Program-made: the position numbers and the translations under genes
In this document: in pieces, positions 9,741-18,229 of the stretch
How the letters are laid out: the number at the start of each line of letters is the position of its first letter
Position numbering within the stretch: the first letter of the stretch is position 1
Notes under the pieces: generated by a model
What the model saw: the letters and a program-made list of their open reading frames with translations, nothing else
The model's database searches: none
What the model was told of the DNA's origin: nothing
Assembly: GCA_022340565.1 (NCBI GenBank)
Contig: JAJDNR010000052.1
Span: 1 to 59,893, forward strand
Direction: 5' to 3'
Source: Desulfofustis sp.
Lineage (GTDB): Bacteria > Desulfobacterota > Desulfobulbia > Desulfobulbales > Desulfocapsaceae
DNA length: 59,893 nucleotides

Positions 9741-9872
9741 ATGGTAAGGGTTACCGCTGGGATTATCTGCTGTCTTGCCGGCATCGCGCTGGTCCACCAG
9801 AACCGGTGGGTCCCGGGGTTGCTTTTCTTTATTGCCGGGCTGTCGTTGATGTTGTTCAGGAACCGTCTATAA
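9741..9872 (+). CDS. Possible small membrane protein (43 aa)
   Basis: A short frame begins at ATG 9741, 18 bases after the hrpA stop, with a weak ribosome site (GAGGA at 9730-9734). The predicted product has two hydrophobic stretches, TAGIICCLAGIALVH and WVPGLLFFIAGLSLMLF, separated by a polar turn QNR, and a basic tail FRNRL. This is a hairpin topology of two short membrane helices. No family is recognised. The ordered amphipathic layout argues for a real gene, but the size and weak signal leave it uncertain. It could be coexpressed with hrpA. Confidence 0.45.
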   Translation: MVRVTAGIICCLAGIALVHQNRWVPGLLFFIAGLSLMLFRNRL

Positions 9873-9885
9873 CCCGGATATTTCA

Positions 9886-9985
9886 CGAGTTGAGACGGCC
9901 TGCGAGTCAAGGAGACGTGGGGAAGGCTATAGCGGTACTATGCCTTCCCCACAAGCGACGCGGGATCGCAGGCCCTCTCGACTCG
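9886..9985. repeat. Large nested palindrome between hrpA and the cofD-like gene
   Basis: The outer arms 9886-9905 and 9966-9985 are complementary at 18 of 20 positions. Within them GTGGGGAAGGC (9917-9927) pairs perfectly with GCCTTCCCCAC (9942-9952). The inner loop may extend pairing through ATAG/CTAT. There is no T-run on either side, so it does not look like a simple intrinsic terminator, although it sits between convergent genes. A related core occurs at about 14662-14710. It could be a dispersed palindromic repeat, a structured RNA, or a protein-binding dyad. Confidence 0.7.
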
Positions 9986-10088
9986 CCCGCAGGGTGGAAA
10001 TTTTGTCTTTTCAGCCTTGATTCCACAAGGCACAAACGGTCTCAGTGACAGGGCTTGAGTTCTCCCTGGGAGCATTTGATTTTACTGT

Positions 10089-12467
10089 TTATTTTTTACC
10101 TATACGTTCGTTTTCCATGAACGTCGGGCTAACTGCCGCAAGCAGTGTCACCTCTTTCCCGAACACCGATTCCCTGCAGAACTCGATGAGTTCCTCCCGG
10201 CGGTTGCGCATCCGCTTTTGTTCAGGAATCAGTTCCGTGTGGCGAACCTTCAGGATCGACATCTTGTATTCGATATGGCTGGCGAACCGGTTGTCCAGAT
10301 ACCACGCGTAGAGCAGTCCCATCAGCAGGCCCGGCGGGGTAAACCCTTCCCCGCCGTTAACCACTCTCGTAAAATGCGTGGGCGTCTGCTCGACCATCCG
10401 CGCCAGCGACAGAAATCTCCTCAACTCGGCATCTCCGAAGTAACAGGTTCGGGCATCCTGCTGCTTCAGGGAGAGATGGTAGACACTCCCGATCTCCTTT
10501 TCTTCATAGAGCAGCGGAGTCATGATTTTTCGTGCAGCGTAGTCGCCGAGCAGCGCCTGACCGAGCGCAATCAGAAACGATACCTCGAGTCGGTATCGAT
10601 TGCCAAGCCGGTCTTCCCTGATGTTGATCGACCGATTTTCCGGTTCGTAGAATGAAAAGACATTGTCCCAGCGCTGGTCCCGTCGCCACTGCCTCTCGTT
10701 TATGAAGACGATCTGCGAGACAAAATCGAGATGCGACAGCGGTATGTCCTGATGAGACCAGACAATATCCACCAGACTTTCCACAATTTTGCCCGCGCTC
10801 GATGCGGTTGAACCGCACAGGTCGAGGTTCACCGGGATTCCTTCAAGCCGCTGCGCGATCTTCCGGTATTTTATCGACGGAACCGAGACGAGGCGATGTC
10901 CGAACAGGGTGCCGCTGTTATCAGCGACCGGCGGTCTGGCATGCTGCTCCGGTTCACCGGTCAGTTCCCGGGCCAGAAACAGGGTTTTTACGGTTCTCGC
11001 CACCACATCGGGGTCGTGCTGGATAACCCCTCGCTCCAGCAGTGCGGACCGGGAGAAAAATCCGCATTCGATCGGTTCGAAGCCGCGCTGCTTGATCAGT
11101 TCGCGGTCGAGATAGATGGGGTTTTTCCCCTCGACAGCATAATTCTGGATCACCGATGCCGGAACATCCTGCATGGACAGGCACAGAATCTGGTCGAACA
11201 GACCGCCGACGCCGCCCGGCAGGTTCTGTTCGTAAGCCCTGATCATATCGGAAACATGAAATTTACGTTCTAGATCGGAGATCGACTTGTCGGTTTCTCC
11301 TTCCTGGACCCACAGATTCGCGATGAGCAGCTTGAGTGCCCGCCGGTTTTCCCGCACCGCTTCTCCGATCCGCGGGACCTGCATCACCGGAATGATCGAA
11401 CTGTACAGGCTCCCCGGCGCCATAATCAGAATATCCGCCTCTCGTATGTGCTTGACGACCCGCTCTGACACGTACGGGACGCCGCTGAAATCGACGGTAA
11501 CCCGCTCCACGGCAGCGCTGCGCTGGGCTTCCCCCGATTTTTTTTCGCCGGTCACCTCGACTCCGTCACTGTATCGGAACCGCAGTTGCGCCGGCACCGT
11601 TGTACCCGGCATCACGGAGTCGGCGCAGCAGCCGATGACCCGACCGAAGTCGGACAGTGCGTCATAGACTTTTTCAGCGTGGATAGAGTCGACCTCGATC
11701 CGGTCATCCACGAAGGTATCCGCCGTTACGGTTCTCCTGATCACCCCGAGAATCAGAATATTGCCCAGACAGTGGCCCCGCCCGAAGGTGCGGGAGCACT
11801 GGGGATCGTCGAGACAAAAGCGCAGCAGGGCATCAAGTCTATTGGTCAGATCGACCGGCAGCCGATCAATCTCCGCGCCGCTTTCACGTAGCAGCGTCGA
11901 AGGAGCGTCCGGCCGTTTACTGAAGCGATAATTGAAAATCCGGGAGATATCACCGGTCAGCAATGCCGCCTGACCTTCGCTGAGCCTGTACCGCTGCTGC
12001 AGCAGACCGGTCTGAACGGAGGAAAGCATTACATGCCTGATGTCCCCCAGCCCGAAAACCGGCAGATCCTTCAACAGTTCTCCGGTCGAACCGCCGTCGT
12101 CGGTGACGCAGACTACCGCCCTGGTCTGCGGGAAGAACCGTTTGAGTCCGTCGAACGGCCGTTCCGCCCACCCGGGTTGCCGGCTGTCGCCGCCGATGAT
12201 GTTCGACAACCCGGTTCCTCCACCGAACACGACAACTCTGACGGAATCGACTCGAGCGTCGACAAGCTTCTGCTTGAGCTCGTCGAGCTGCGCTGCAGAT
12301 CCTCCGGAGAGGCCCGCAGGAATGCCGTTGAGCACCAGATCGACCAGTTTTTCCCGCATATCCTCACGCGGGATCAGGTCGAACGGCGAAATATTTTTCT
12401 CGTTGAGAAAGGCGACCAGGGAACGGTCATTTGCCGAAAACAGCCTGTTGTCCGTTATTGCCGACAT
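10089..12467 (-). CDS. CofD/YvcK-family protein with long C-terminal extension
   Basis: The protein is 792 aa if it starts at ATG 12467, 16 bases after the kdsB stop. An in-frame GTG at 12512 would give 807 aa and overlap kdsB. The nucleotide-binding loop FGGGTGLS lies near residues 78-86. It is followed by CVTDDGGSTGELLK, LGDIRHV and the IMAPGSLYSSIIP segment, all typical of the CofD/YvcK fold (2-phospholactate transferase and the gluconeogenesis-factor/cell-shape protein YvcK). Those proteins are about 310-450 aa. Here about 300 extra residues (from roughly 500) match nothing I recognise. Related long CofD-like proteins occur in the so-called GAK gene sets, but no ATP-grasp or kinase partner is adjacent here. 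Substrate unknown. Pairs with kdsB in one transcription unit. Confidence 0.8.
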   Translation of the reverse strand: MSAITDNRLFSANDRSLVAFLNEKNISPFDLIPREDMREKLVDLVLNGIPAGLSGGSAAQLDELKQKLVDARVDSVRVVVFGGGTGLSNIIGGDSRQPGWAERPFDGLKRFFPQTRAVVCVTDDGGSTGELLKDLPVFGLGDIRHVMLSSVQTGLLQQRYRLSEGQAALLTGDISRIFNYRFSKRPDAPSTLLRESGAEIDRLPVDLTNRLDALLRFCLDDPQCSRTFGRGHCLGNILILGVIRRTVTADTFVDDRIEVDSIHAEKVYDALSDFGRVIGCCADSVMPGTTVPAQLRFRYSDGVEVTGEKKSGEAQRSAAVERVTVDFSGVPYVSERVVKHIREADILIMAPGSLYSSIIPVMQVPRIGEAVRENRRALKLLIANLWVQEGETDKSISDLERKFHVSDMIRAYEQNLPGGVGGLFDQILCLSMQDVPASVIQNYAVEGKNPIYLDRELIKQRGFEPIECGFFSRSALLERGVIQHDPDVVARTVKTLFLARELTGEPEQHARPPVADNSGTLFGHRLVSVPSIKYRKIAQRLEGIPVNLDLCGSTASSAGKIVESLVDIVWSHQDIPLSHLDFVSQIVFINERQWRRDQRWDNVFSFYEPENRSINIREDRLGNRYRLEVSFLIALGQALLGDYAARKIMTPLLYEEKEIGSVYHLSLKQQDARTCYFGDAELRRFLSLARMVEQTPTHFTRVVNGGEGFTPPGLLMGLLYAWYLDNRFASHIEYKMSILKVRHTELIPEQKRMRNRREELIEFCRESVFGKEVTLLAAVSPTFMENERIGKK

Positions 12468-12483
12468 GCCAGTAAGGTTCGTG

Positions 12484-13239
12484 CTATTCTGCGTCGAGCA
12501 GTTCTTCGACACGTTTCAGTTCATCTGCGGTGTCCACTTCGACCGAATCGTACTCGGTCAGAACAACCCTGATGCGATAGCCGAATTCGAGCGCACGCAG
12601 CTGCTCGAGTTTTTCGAAACGTTCCCACTCCCCTTCCGGCAGCGCCACGAAGGTCAGCAGGAACCCCTTTCGGTAAGCGTACACCCCGAGGTGTTTGTAA
12701 TAGGTGGGGGATGCCTCTTCGGGATTGCGCTGGAAAGGTATCGCCGAGCGGGAGAAATAGAGTGCATTGAAATCGCGGTCAAATACCGTCTTCACATGAT
12801 TGGGGTCAGCAATCTCCTCTTGTCTGACTATTTTGTAGATCAGCGTGGACATCGGCAAGGCCGGGTCTTCGATCAGGGGCCGGGTCACCTGATGGATTAT
12901 TTTTTCAGGGAAAACCGGCTGGTCACCCTGAATATTCACAACGATGTCATGCTCCGATACCCCGAGCTTTTCGGCTGCTTCCGCCAGCCGGTCGGTCCCC
13001 GACACATGGTCATCGCGGGTCATAACGCATTCACCCTTAAACGAGGCGACACACTCGGCGATCCGCTCGTCATCGGTGGCGACCACGACGCGTGACAACA
13101 GGTCGACTTTGTTGGCCCGCTCCACCACATGCTGAATCATCGGCTTTTCGTTGATAAGTGCAAGCGGTTTTCCCGGAAATCGGTTTGATTTATAACGGGC
13201 GGGAATTATCGCTATGACTTGCGGATCTCTGTTTTTCAT
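12484..13239 (-). CDS. kdsB: 3-deoxy-manno-octulosonate cytidylyltransferase
   Basis: Activates Kdo with CTP to CMP-Kdo for the inner core of lipopolysaccharide. The 251-residue protein has the CMP-sugar synthetase start IAIIPARYKSNRFPGKPL, then TDDERI, the NIQGDQPV segment that binds nucleotide and metal, FSRSAIPF, and the HLGVYAYRKGFL block typical of KdsB. Length is normal (E. coli KdsB 248 aa). It is upstream of the CofD-like gene, with a short gap or an overlap depending on that gene's start. kdsA, kdsD and waaA are not in the window. Confidence 0.97.
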   Translation of the reverse strand: MKNRDPQVIAIIPARYKSNRFPGKPLALINEKPMIQHVVERANKVDLLSRVVVATDDERIAECVASFKGECVMTRDDHVSGTDRLAEAAEKLGVSEHDIVVNIQGDQPVFPEKIIHQVTRPLIEDPALPMSTLIYKIVRQEEIADPNHVKTVFDRDFNALYFSRSAIPFQRNPEEASPTYYKHLGVYAYRKGFLLTFVALPEGEWERFEKLEQLRALEFGYRIRVVLTEYDSVEVDTADELKRVEELLDAE

Positions 13240-13324
13240 ACCCTTGATTCGTCCTGTCTCTGCGGTGAGCTGGGATTATGATTTCCGCCATCGTACATCA
13301 GATGAACACTTAAATCATGCTTAA

Positions 13325-14137
13325 ATGGATTGCTCAGCAACGGTCAGCATACGATTCGACTCGGACGATGAAGGGATTAAGACCGATCTTGCGAGGCTGG
13401 CAGACCAGCTTGGACTGCCGGCGCCTGCCCGCGAGACTGGTGATTGCGACTACCTTCTGACCATGAACGGCGAGCGGCTGGAACTTCACCGAAACGATCC
13501 CAAGGTTTCCCGCAAAACCCGGCTGTACGTGGATTTTCTGTCCGGCCCTTCCTACTACCGCTATGTCAACAACCGGACGATTAGACAGCCGCTGGCCAGG
13601 GCAGTCGGAATCCGGCAGGGGTATCGGCCGATATTACTCGATGCGACCGCCGGATTTGGAGAGGATTCCTTCGTGCTGGCTGCACTGGGATGCAGCGTGA
13701 CGATGCTTGAACGCTCACCGATTATCTGGGCGCTGCTCGAAAACGGTATCAAACGATGCCGTTCGCACCCCGAAATTGGCGCGATATTCAGTCGCCGGGT
13801 CCGTCTCAGCCGGACCGAAGCCCGGCAGTTCCTCGCCGACTGTAAGCAGCCTTTTGACACGATCTATCTGGATCCGATGTATCCGCACCGCACCAAATCG
13901 TCACTGAACAGGCAGAACATGAGGGTACTGCGGGAACTGGCGGGCGATGACTCCGACAGCGGGCTGCTCCTTGATGCGGCGTTGACCCATGCACGCAAAC
14001 GGGTGACCGTGAAGCGGCCTGCCCGTGCGGAGAGCCTCGGCGGTGTCGAACCTTCTTTCTCAATAGCGGCCAGAAGCAGCCGCTATGACATCTACCTGAT
14101 TCCTCAGTCCCGCTCAGAAGACGATCCTCCCTTCTGA
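13325..14137 (+). CDS. rsmJ: 16S rRNA guanine(1516)-N2-methyltransferase RsmJ
   Basis: S-adenosylmethionine-dependent methyltransferase acting on helix 45 region of 16S rRNA. The SAM-binding motif reads LDATAGFGEDSFVLAALG (near residues 102-119), followed by MLERSPIIWALLENG, the catalytic-region IYLDPMYPHR, and KRVTVKRPARAESL. This series is characteristic of the RsmJ family (formerly YhiQ). Length of 270 aa is close to the usual 250. It is divergent from kdsB and convergent with rlmH, another ribosomal RNA methyltransferase. Confidence 0.93.
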   Translation: MDCSATVSIRFDSDDEGIKTDLARLADQLGLPAPARETGDCDYLLTMNGERLELHRNDPKVSRKTRLYVDFLSGPSYYRYVNNRTIRQPLARAVGIRQGYRPILLDATAGFGEDSFVLAALGCSVTMLERSPIIWALLENGIKRCRSHPEIGAIFSRRVRLSRTEARQFLADCKQPFDTIYLDPMYPHRTKSSLNRQNMRVLRELAGDDSDSGLLLDAALTHARKRVTVKRPARAESLGGVEPSFSIAARSSRYDIYLIPQSRSEDDPPF

Positions 14138-14159
14138 TCCTGATTGCCAGGATCGGCAG

Positions 14160-14627
14160 CTATTTGTGATAGCCGGTTCCCGCCTTGATCGTATACGCCC
14201 GGTAAAGCTGCTCGAGCAGGATCAGCCTGGTCATGTCATGGGTAAAGGTCATCTTTGACAGGCACAGCAGATGATCGGCTTTGCTGAGCTGTTCCTCGGC
14301 GAGGCCGAGCGGCCCGCCGATGATGAAGGTTGCCGTGGAAACCCCTCGAGACTCGAGGCCTGACAAAAACTCGGCGAAGGCTTCAGAGCTGTACTGGCGA
14401 CCCCGGCTGTCCAGAACCACACGGAAATTCCCTTTGCCGATTTTTTTTTCAATCAGAACGCTCTCCTGTCCGGTGATCTCGGAATCCGACCAGGAACCGT
14501 GGCGAACCGCTTTTATGGTAATCAACTCGACCGCGGCAAATCGGGACAGACGCTTCACATATTCATCGATCCCCTTCTGCAGGTAACCGTCTTTGGTTTT
14601 TCCCAGCAGCAGCAGTTCGATTTTCAT
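14160..14627 (-). CDS. rlmH: 23S rRNA pseudouridine(1915)-N3-methyltransferase RlmH
   Basis: SPOUT-class methyltransferase that modifies pseudouridine 1915 in helix 69 of the assembled 70S ribosome. The 155-residue length is exactly typical. Motifs include the VVLDSRGRQYSSEAFA segment, FIIGGPLGL (SAM knot), LSLSxMTFTHDMTR-type sequence read here as LSKMTFTHDMTR, LLEQLYRAY, and the C-terminal GTGYHK, which matches the family-ending YHK. Start ATG 14627 gives MKIELLLLGKTK. Convergent with rsmJ with 22 bases between stops. Confidence 0.96.
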   Translation of the reverse strand: MKIELLLLGKTKDGYLQKGIDEYVKRLSRFAAVELITIKAVRHGSWSDSEITGQESVLIEKKIGKGNFRVVLDSRGRQYSSEAFAEFLSGLESRGVSTATFIIGGPLGLAEEQLSKADHLLCLSKMTFTHDMTRLILLEQLYRAYTIKAGTGYHK

Positions 14628-14653
14628 GTCGGTACGGTTGACCTGGCGTTCAC

Positions 14654-14710
14654 CAGTTTAAACGGCCTGCCAGCGGAGCATATTGGGGAAGGCTAACTGA
14701 GGTTACCGCA
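14654..14710. repeat. Imperfect palindrome sharing cores with the one at 9.9 kb
   Basis: The intergenic stretch upstream of rlmH contains ACGGCCTGC (14662-14670) and TTGGGGAAGGCTA (14682-14694), in the same order and nearly the same spacing as ACGGCCTGC and GTGGGGAAGGCTA at about 9895-9929. CAGTT (14654-14658) can pair with AACTG (14695-14699). The copy is more degenerate than the 9.9 kb one. It may be a decayed member of a dispersed palindrome family; chance similarity cannot be excluded. Confidence 0.4.
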
Positions 14711-15094
14711 TCATCGGCGTTTCAGCCCGGCCAAGATCTTTCTGAACTCCTGATAGGATACGTGCCGATTAATCCCGGGGCACGAGTTACCGATAATGAT
14801 AAAGTTGCTTTCATCATCCAGCAGCGCCGGAACCAGCGGCCACTGTCTGCAGCGCCACGGCCGCCCCTCATACACCGAGCAGCCGTCTCGATAGAACACG
14901 CAGTGACCGTCCACGGTTTTCATCTGCACCGTGGCGCCCGTGATGTTCCAATATTTTTCAGCAACTTCATGTTCAGGGATCCCCAGCGCGGCCACCATAT
15001 TCCTGCGATCCTGCTCGTCGAGTGACACGGTGGTCTGCCCATGGCAGCAATAGCCACACTGCGTGCAGACAAATATCGATGCTGCCTCAATCAT
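14711..15094 (-). CDS. YkgJ-type cysteine-cluster protein
   Basis: A 127-residue protein of the UPF0153/YkgJ family, believed to chelate zinc or an iron-sulfur cluster. The N-terminus has CTQCGYCCHG (residues 10-19), the CxxCxxCC signature. Further cysteines lie in GHCVFY, DGCSVYEGRPWRCRQWP and NSCPG, giving eight or more ligands. The role in the cell is not established. The ATG at 15094 is chosen because the cysteine motif begins ten residues later, as in homologues. It lies between rlmH and yqgE on the same strand, spaced by 83 and 122 bases. Confidence 0.9.
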   Translation of the reverse strand: MIEAASIFVCTQCGYCCHGQTTVSLDEQDRRNMVAALGIPEHEVAEKYWNITGATVQMKTVDGHCVFYRDGCSVYEGRPWRCRQWPLVPALLDDESNFIIIGNSCPGINRHVSYQEFRKILAGLKRR

Positions 15095-15216
15095 TATATA
15101 CGACCGTCACATGTGCAGGGTGAGGTTGAAAAACGACCCGTCATCAAATCAGAAAAGGCTGGTTGATCTGAGCGGCGGCGGGCTGAAACAGACCCCAGCA
15201 CATGTTCGATTGGTTT

Positions 15217-15792
15217 TCAGGCATACCCAGCCATATCCCCGAGGGTGGAAATGTCTATCCCGTAAAGCATCGCTGCGGTGCGCCACTTCTCGTGGTCGGC
15301 CACATTGAAGATAATGGACTTCTCGCACGGGAGGGTCAGCCAGCCGTCTGCGATCAGCTCCGACTCCAACTGGCCCGGCCCCCATCCGGCGTAACCGAGC
15401 AGGAACAAATACTCCTCCGGCCCCTGATTTTTGCTGATGTCTTCAAGAATTTTCGACTCCCTTGACAGCGACAGGCCGGGGCTGATCTCCAGCTGGTGTT
15501 CAACCCGGTAGTCGGAATGATACAGCACAAAAGCCGATTCTATCTCCACCGGGCCGCCGATATACACCGGCGGCAGATCGGCTTCCGGCACCGGCAGATT
15601 TGCGCTCTTGAGTATCTCCTTGAGGGTTATGTAAGGATTCGGTTTATTGACGGCCACTCCCATTGCCCCTTCCTCGCTGTGGGCGCAGATCAGGATCACC
15701 TGTTCGGCAAACCGGGGGTCGGGCATCTGGGGTGTAGAAATCAGAAACGAACCGGTCAACTGTTCGATTACGGGAGCCTTTGTTTCCGTCAT
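15217..15792 (-). CDS. yqgE: YqgE/AlgH family protein (UPF0301)
   Basis: Conserved protein of unknown molecular function; in Pseudomonas the homologue AlgH influences alginate and virulence gene expression. The frame extends upstream to 15903. The ATG at 15792 is preferred because the protein then starts MTETKAPVIEQLTGSFLIS, matching the family beginning, and AGGAGG lies about 13 bases before. Family segments seen: FLISTPQMPDPRF, VILICAHSEEGAMGVAVN, PVYIGGPVE, and LGYAGWGPGQLESEL near the C-terminus. Length 191 aa is typical. Confidence 0.93.
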   Translation of the reverse strand: MTETKAPVIEQLTGSFLISTPQMPDPRFAEQVILICAHSEEGAMGVAVNKPNPYITLKEILKSANLPVPEADLPPVYIGGPVEIESAFVLYHSDYRVEHQLEISPGLSLSRESKILEDISKNQGPEEYLFLLGYAGWGPGQLESELIADGWLTLPCEKSIIFNVADHEKWRTAAMLYGIDISTLGDMAGYA

Positions 15793-16009
15793 AATAGCGG
15801 TTCTTCCTCCTCCTTGCTTCCTGCTTCCACGGTATCTGACGGACCTGATCGGAGTCAAGCCTTCATCGGCACCGCTGATTCCCATAGTGAAGTCTGCTCG
15901 CAATCGCCGGCTCGCGGGTTACCGCTCATTGTCGTTTTAACCGGTGACTTTTTATCAGCTATACCCTATATCTTATTTATCCAATTTACTAATCCCTTTT
16001 TTTTTGACC

Positions 16010-18229
16010 ATGGATAATCTTCTTGACGACATCGTCGCTGCCAGGCATTTCGACCCGTTTCAGTATCTGGGCGTCCATGCCGACCCGTTCCGGGGAAGCC
16101 GGCTCCATGTCCGCACTTTCCAGCCCCACGCAGATTCTGTAACCCTGCTCACCGGCGGCCAGGAATACGAGATGGAACGAATCCATCGCGACGGCATGTT
16201 CTGCTCTGCACTCGAGCCCGAGACCCTGCGTCATCCGGAGCTTGAACCTTACGACTATCAGTATCGGATAAGCTATCATTCCGGAGAAACCAGGCTGATC
16301 AACGACCCGTATCGTTTCCCGGTGCTGCTCGACGAAACCGACCGTTACCTGTTCAACACGGGTACCAACTACTCACTCTACAACCTGCTGGGCGCCCAGA
16401 TGGGAATGCACTGCCGGATCAGCGGTACCCTCTTCAGAGTCTGGGCCCCCAACGGCCGCGCGGTGTCGGTTGTCGGCCACTTCAACGGCTGGGACAACCG
16501 AGTTCACCAGATGCGGGTTCTGGGAAGTTCCGGAATCTGGGAGCTTTTCATCCCGGGGCTCGTCGAGGACGAACTCTACCGCTTCAAGATCCTTACCGCC
16601 GACGGCGGCTGCATCGAAAAGTCGGATCCCTTCCAATTCTTCTCGGAAACCAGGCCCCGAACCGCATCGGTGGTCAGGAACCTGTCCCGCTACCAGTGGC
16701 ATGACGAGGCGTGGCTGCAGCACAAGCAGAATCAGCCTCCCTACGACCAGCCGATCGCCATCTACGAGCTTCATCCCGGTTCCTGGAAACGCGACCCGGG
16801 CGATACCGATCGCTTTCTGACCTTCAAGGAACTGGCCGACCAACTCGTACCCTACGTAAAAGACATGGGGTTTACGCACATCGAGCTGATGCCGGTCATG
16901 GAACATCCGCTCGACGAATCATGGGGGTACCAGGTCACCGGTTCCTTCAGCGTCACAAGCAGATATGGGGTTCCGGACGATTTTATGCATTTCGTCGATA
17001 CCTGTCATCAGAACGGTATCGGCGTGATCCTCGACTGGGTTCCAGCACATTTTCCCAAAGACCCCCACGGCTTGGCGCGGTTCGACGGGACGGCCCTCTA
17101 CGAACACGAAGATCCCCGCAAAGGCGCCCACCCCGAATGGGGCACCCTGATCTACAACTACGGGCGCCGTGAGGTCTCCAATTTTTTGATCGCCAATGCC
17201 TTGTTCTGGCTGGACAAATATCATATCGACGGGCTTCGTGTCGATGCCGTCGCCTCGATGCTTTACCTCGACTATTCGCGCAAGGACGGGGAGTGGGTGC
17301 CCAACTGCTACGGCGGCCGCGAAAATCTGGAAGCCATCGAATTCATCAAGCACATGAATTCGGTCATCTACGACCGATTTCCGAACACCATGATGATAGC
17401 CGAAGAGTCGACCAGCTTCTACGGCGTTTCAAAGCCCGCCGATAAGGGAGGGCTCGGCTTTGGTTTCAAATGGAACATGGGCTGGATGAACGATATCCTC
17501 GGATATTTTTCCAAGGATCCGCTCTACCGCCGCTATCACCACAATGCATTGACATTTTCGATGATGTATTCATTGTCCGAAAATTTTATCCTGCCGCTGT
17601 CGCACGACGAGGTGGTTCACGGGAAACGCTCCCTGCTCGAAAAGATGCCCGGCGATGACTGGCAGAAGTTCGCAAACCTGCGGCTGCTGCTCCTTTATCT
17701 CTATCTCCACCCCGGCAAAAAGCTCCTGTTCATGGGCGGGGAATTCGGCCAGCGTTCCGAATGGTACTGCAAGCAGAGCCTCGACTGGCATCTGCTGTCG
17801 ATGGGGGACTACCACCGGCAGACAAAAGATTTCGTAAAACGGCTGAACCGGATGTATCGGGAAAACCCTGCCCTCTGGCAGCGCGATTACGACCATCGCG
17901 GGTTCAGCTGGCTCGATCTCGAAGATCAGGATAATTCGATCATCGCGTTTTCGCGCAGCGCGTCCGATCCCGGTGATCACCTCGTATGTCTGCTCAATTT
18001 TACCCCCCAGACCATCGACCAATACCGGGTGGGACTGCCCGAGAGAACCGACTACGAACTCCTGCTCTGTTCCGATTCAGAAACGTTCGGCGGCAGCGGC
18101 ACATGCGATTGCCGCAGGTATCGAGCCATCGACGAAGCGCACGCCAGAGCCCCTTTTCACACCACGCTTACCGTTCCCCCGCTGGCGGGAATTGTTTTGA
18201 AACCTCTCAGGGAGGAGCACCGCCCATGA
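16010..18229 (+). CDS. glgB: 1,4-alpha-glucan branching enzyme
   Basis: Introduces alpha-1,6 branches into glycogen. ATG at 16010 gives 739 aa, close to the 728 of E. coli GlgB; an upstream GTG at 15944 would add a hydrophobic leader foreign to the family. An N-terminal beta-sandwich (HFDPFQYLG) precedes the CBM48 domain (FRVWAPNGRAVSVVGHFNGW). Then comes the GH13 barrel: HPGSW, ELMPVMEHPLD, the nucleophile Asp in DGLRVDAV (about 411), the acid Glu in IAEEST (about 463), and the stabilising Asp in LSHDEVVHG (about 530). FMGGEFGQ follows in the C-terminal part. No glycogen synthase is adjacent. Coupled by ATGA to the next small gene. Confidence 0.97.
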   Translation: MDNLLDDIVAARHFDPFQYLGVHADPFRGSRLHVRTFQPHADSVTLLTGGQEYEMERIHRDGMFCSALEPETLRHPELEPYDYQYRISYHSGETRLINDPYRFPVLLDETDRYLFNTGTNYSLYNLLGAQMGMHCRISGTLFRVWAPNGRAVSVVGHFNGWDNRVHQMRVLGSSGIWELFIPGLVEDELYRFKILTADGGCIEKSDPFQFFSETRPRTASVVRNLSRYQWHDEAWLQHKQNQPPYDQPIAIYELHPGSWKRDPGDTDRFLTFKELADQLVPYVKDMGFTHIELMPVMEHPLDESWGYQVTGSFSVTSRYGVPDDFMHFVDTCHQNGIGVILDWVPAHFPKDPHGLARFDGTALYEHEDPRKGAHPEWGTLIYNYGRREVSNFLIANALFWLDKYHIDGLRVDAVASMLYLDYSRKDGEWVPNCYGGRENLEAIEFIKHMNSVIYDRFPNTMMIAEESTSFYGVSKPADKGGLGFGFKWNMGWMNDILGYFSKDPLYRRYHHNALTFSMMYSLSENFILPLSHDEVVHGKRSLLEKMPGDDWQKFANLRLLLLYLYLHPGKKLLFMGGEFGQRSEWYCKQSLDWHLLSMGDYHRQTKDFVKRLNRMYRENPALWQRDYDHRGFSWLDLEDQDNSIIAFSRSASDPGDHLVCLLNFTPQTIDQYRVGLPERTDYELLLCSDSETFGGSGTCDCRRYRAIDEAHARAPFHTTLTVPPLAGIVLKPLREEHRP

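Noticed and set aside
10014-10031. GCCTTG/CAAGGC hairpin as terminator for the CofD-like gene
   Set aside because: Only six pairs, and the sequence following on the minus strand is A-rich, not T-rich.
15991-16005. T-run before glgB as part of a terminator
   Set aside because: No stem of useful length precedes it on the plus strand; it is more likely part of the glgB upstream region.
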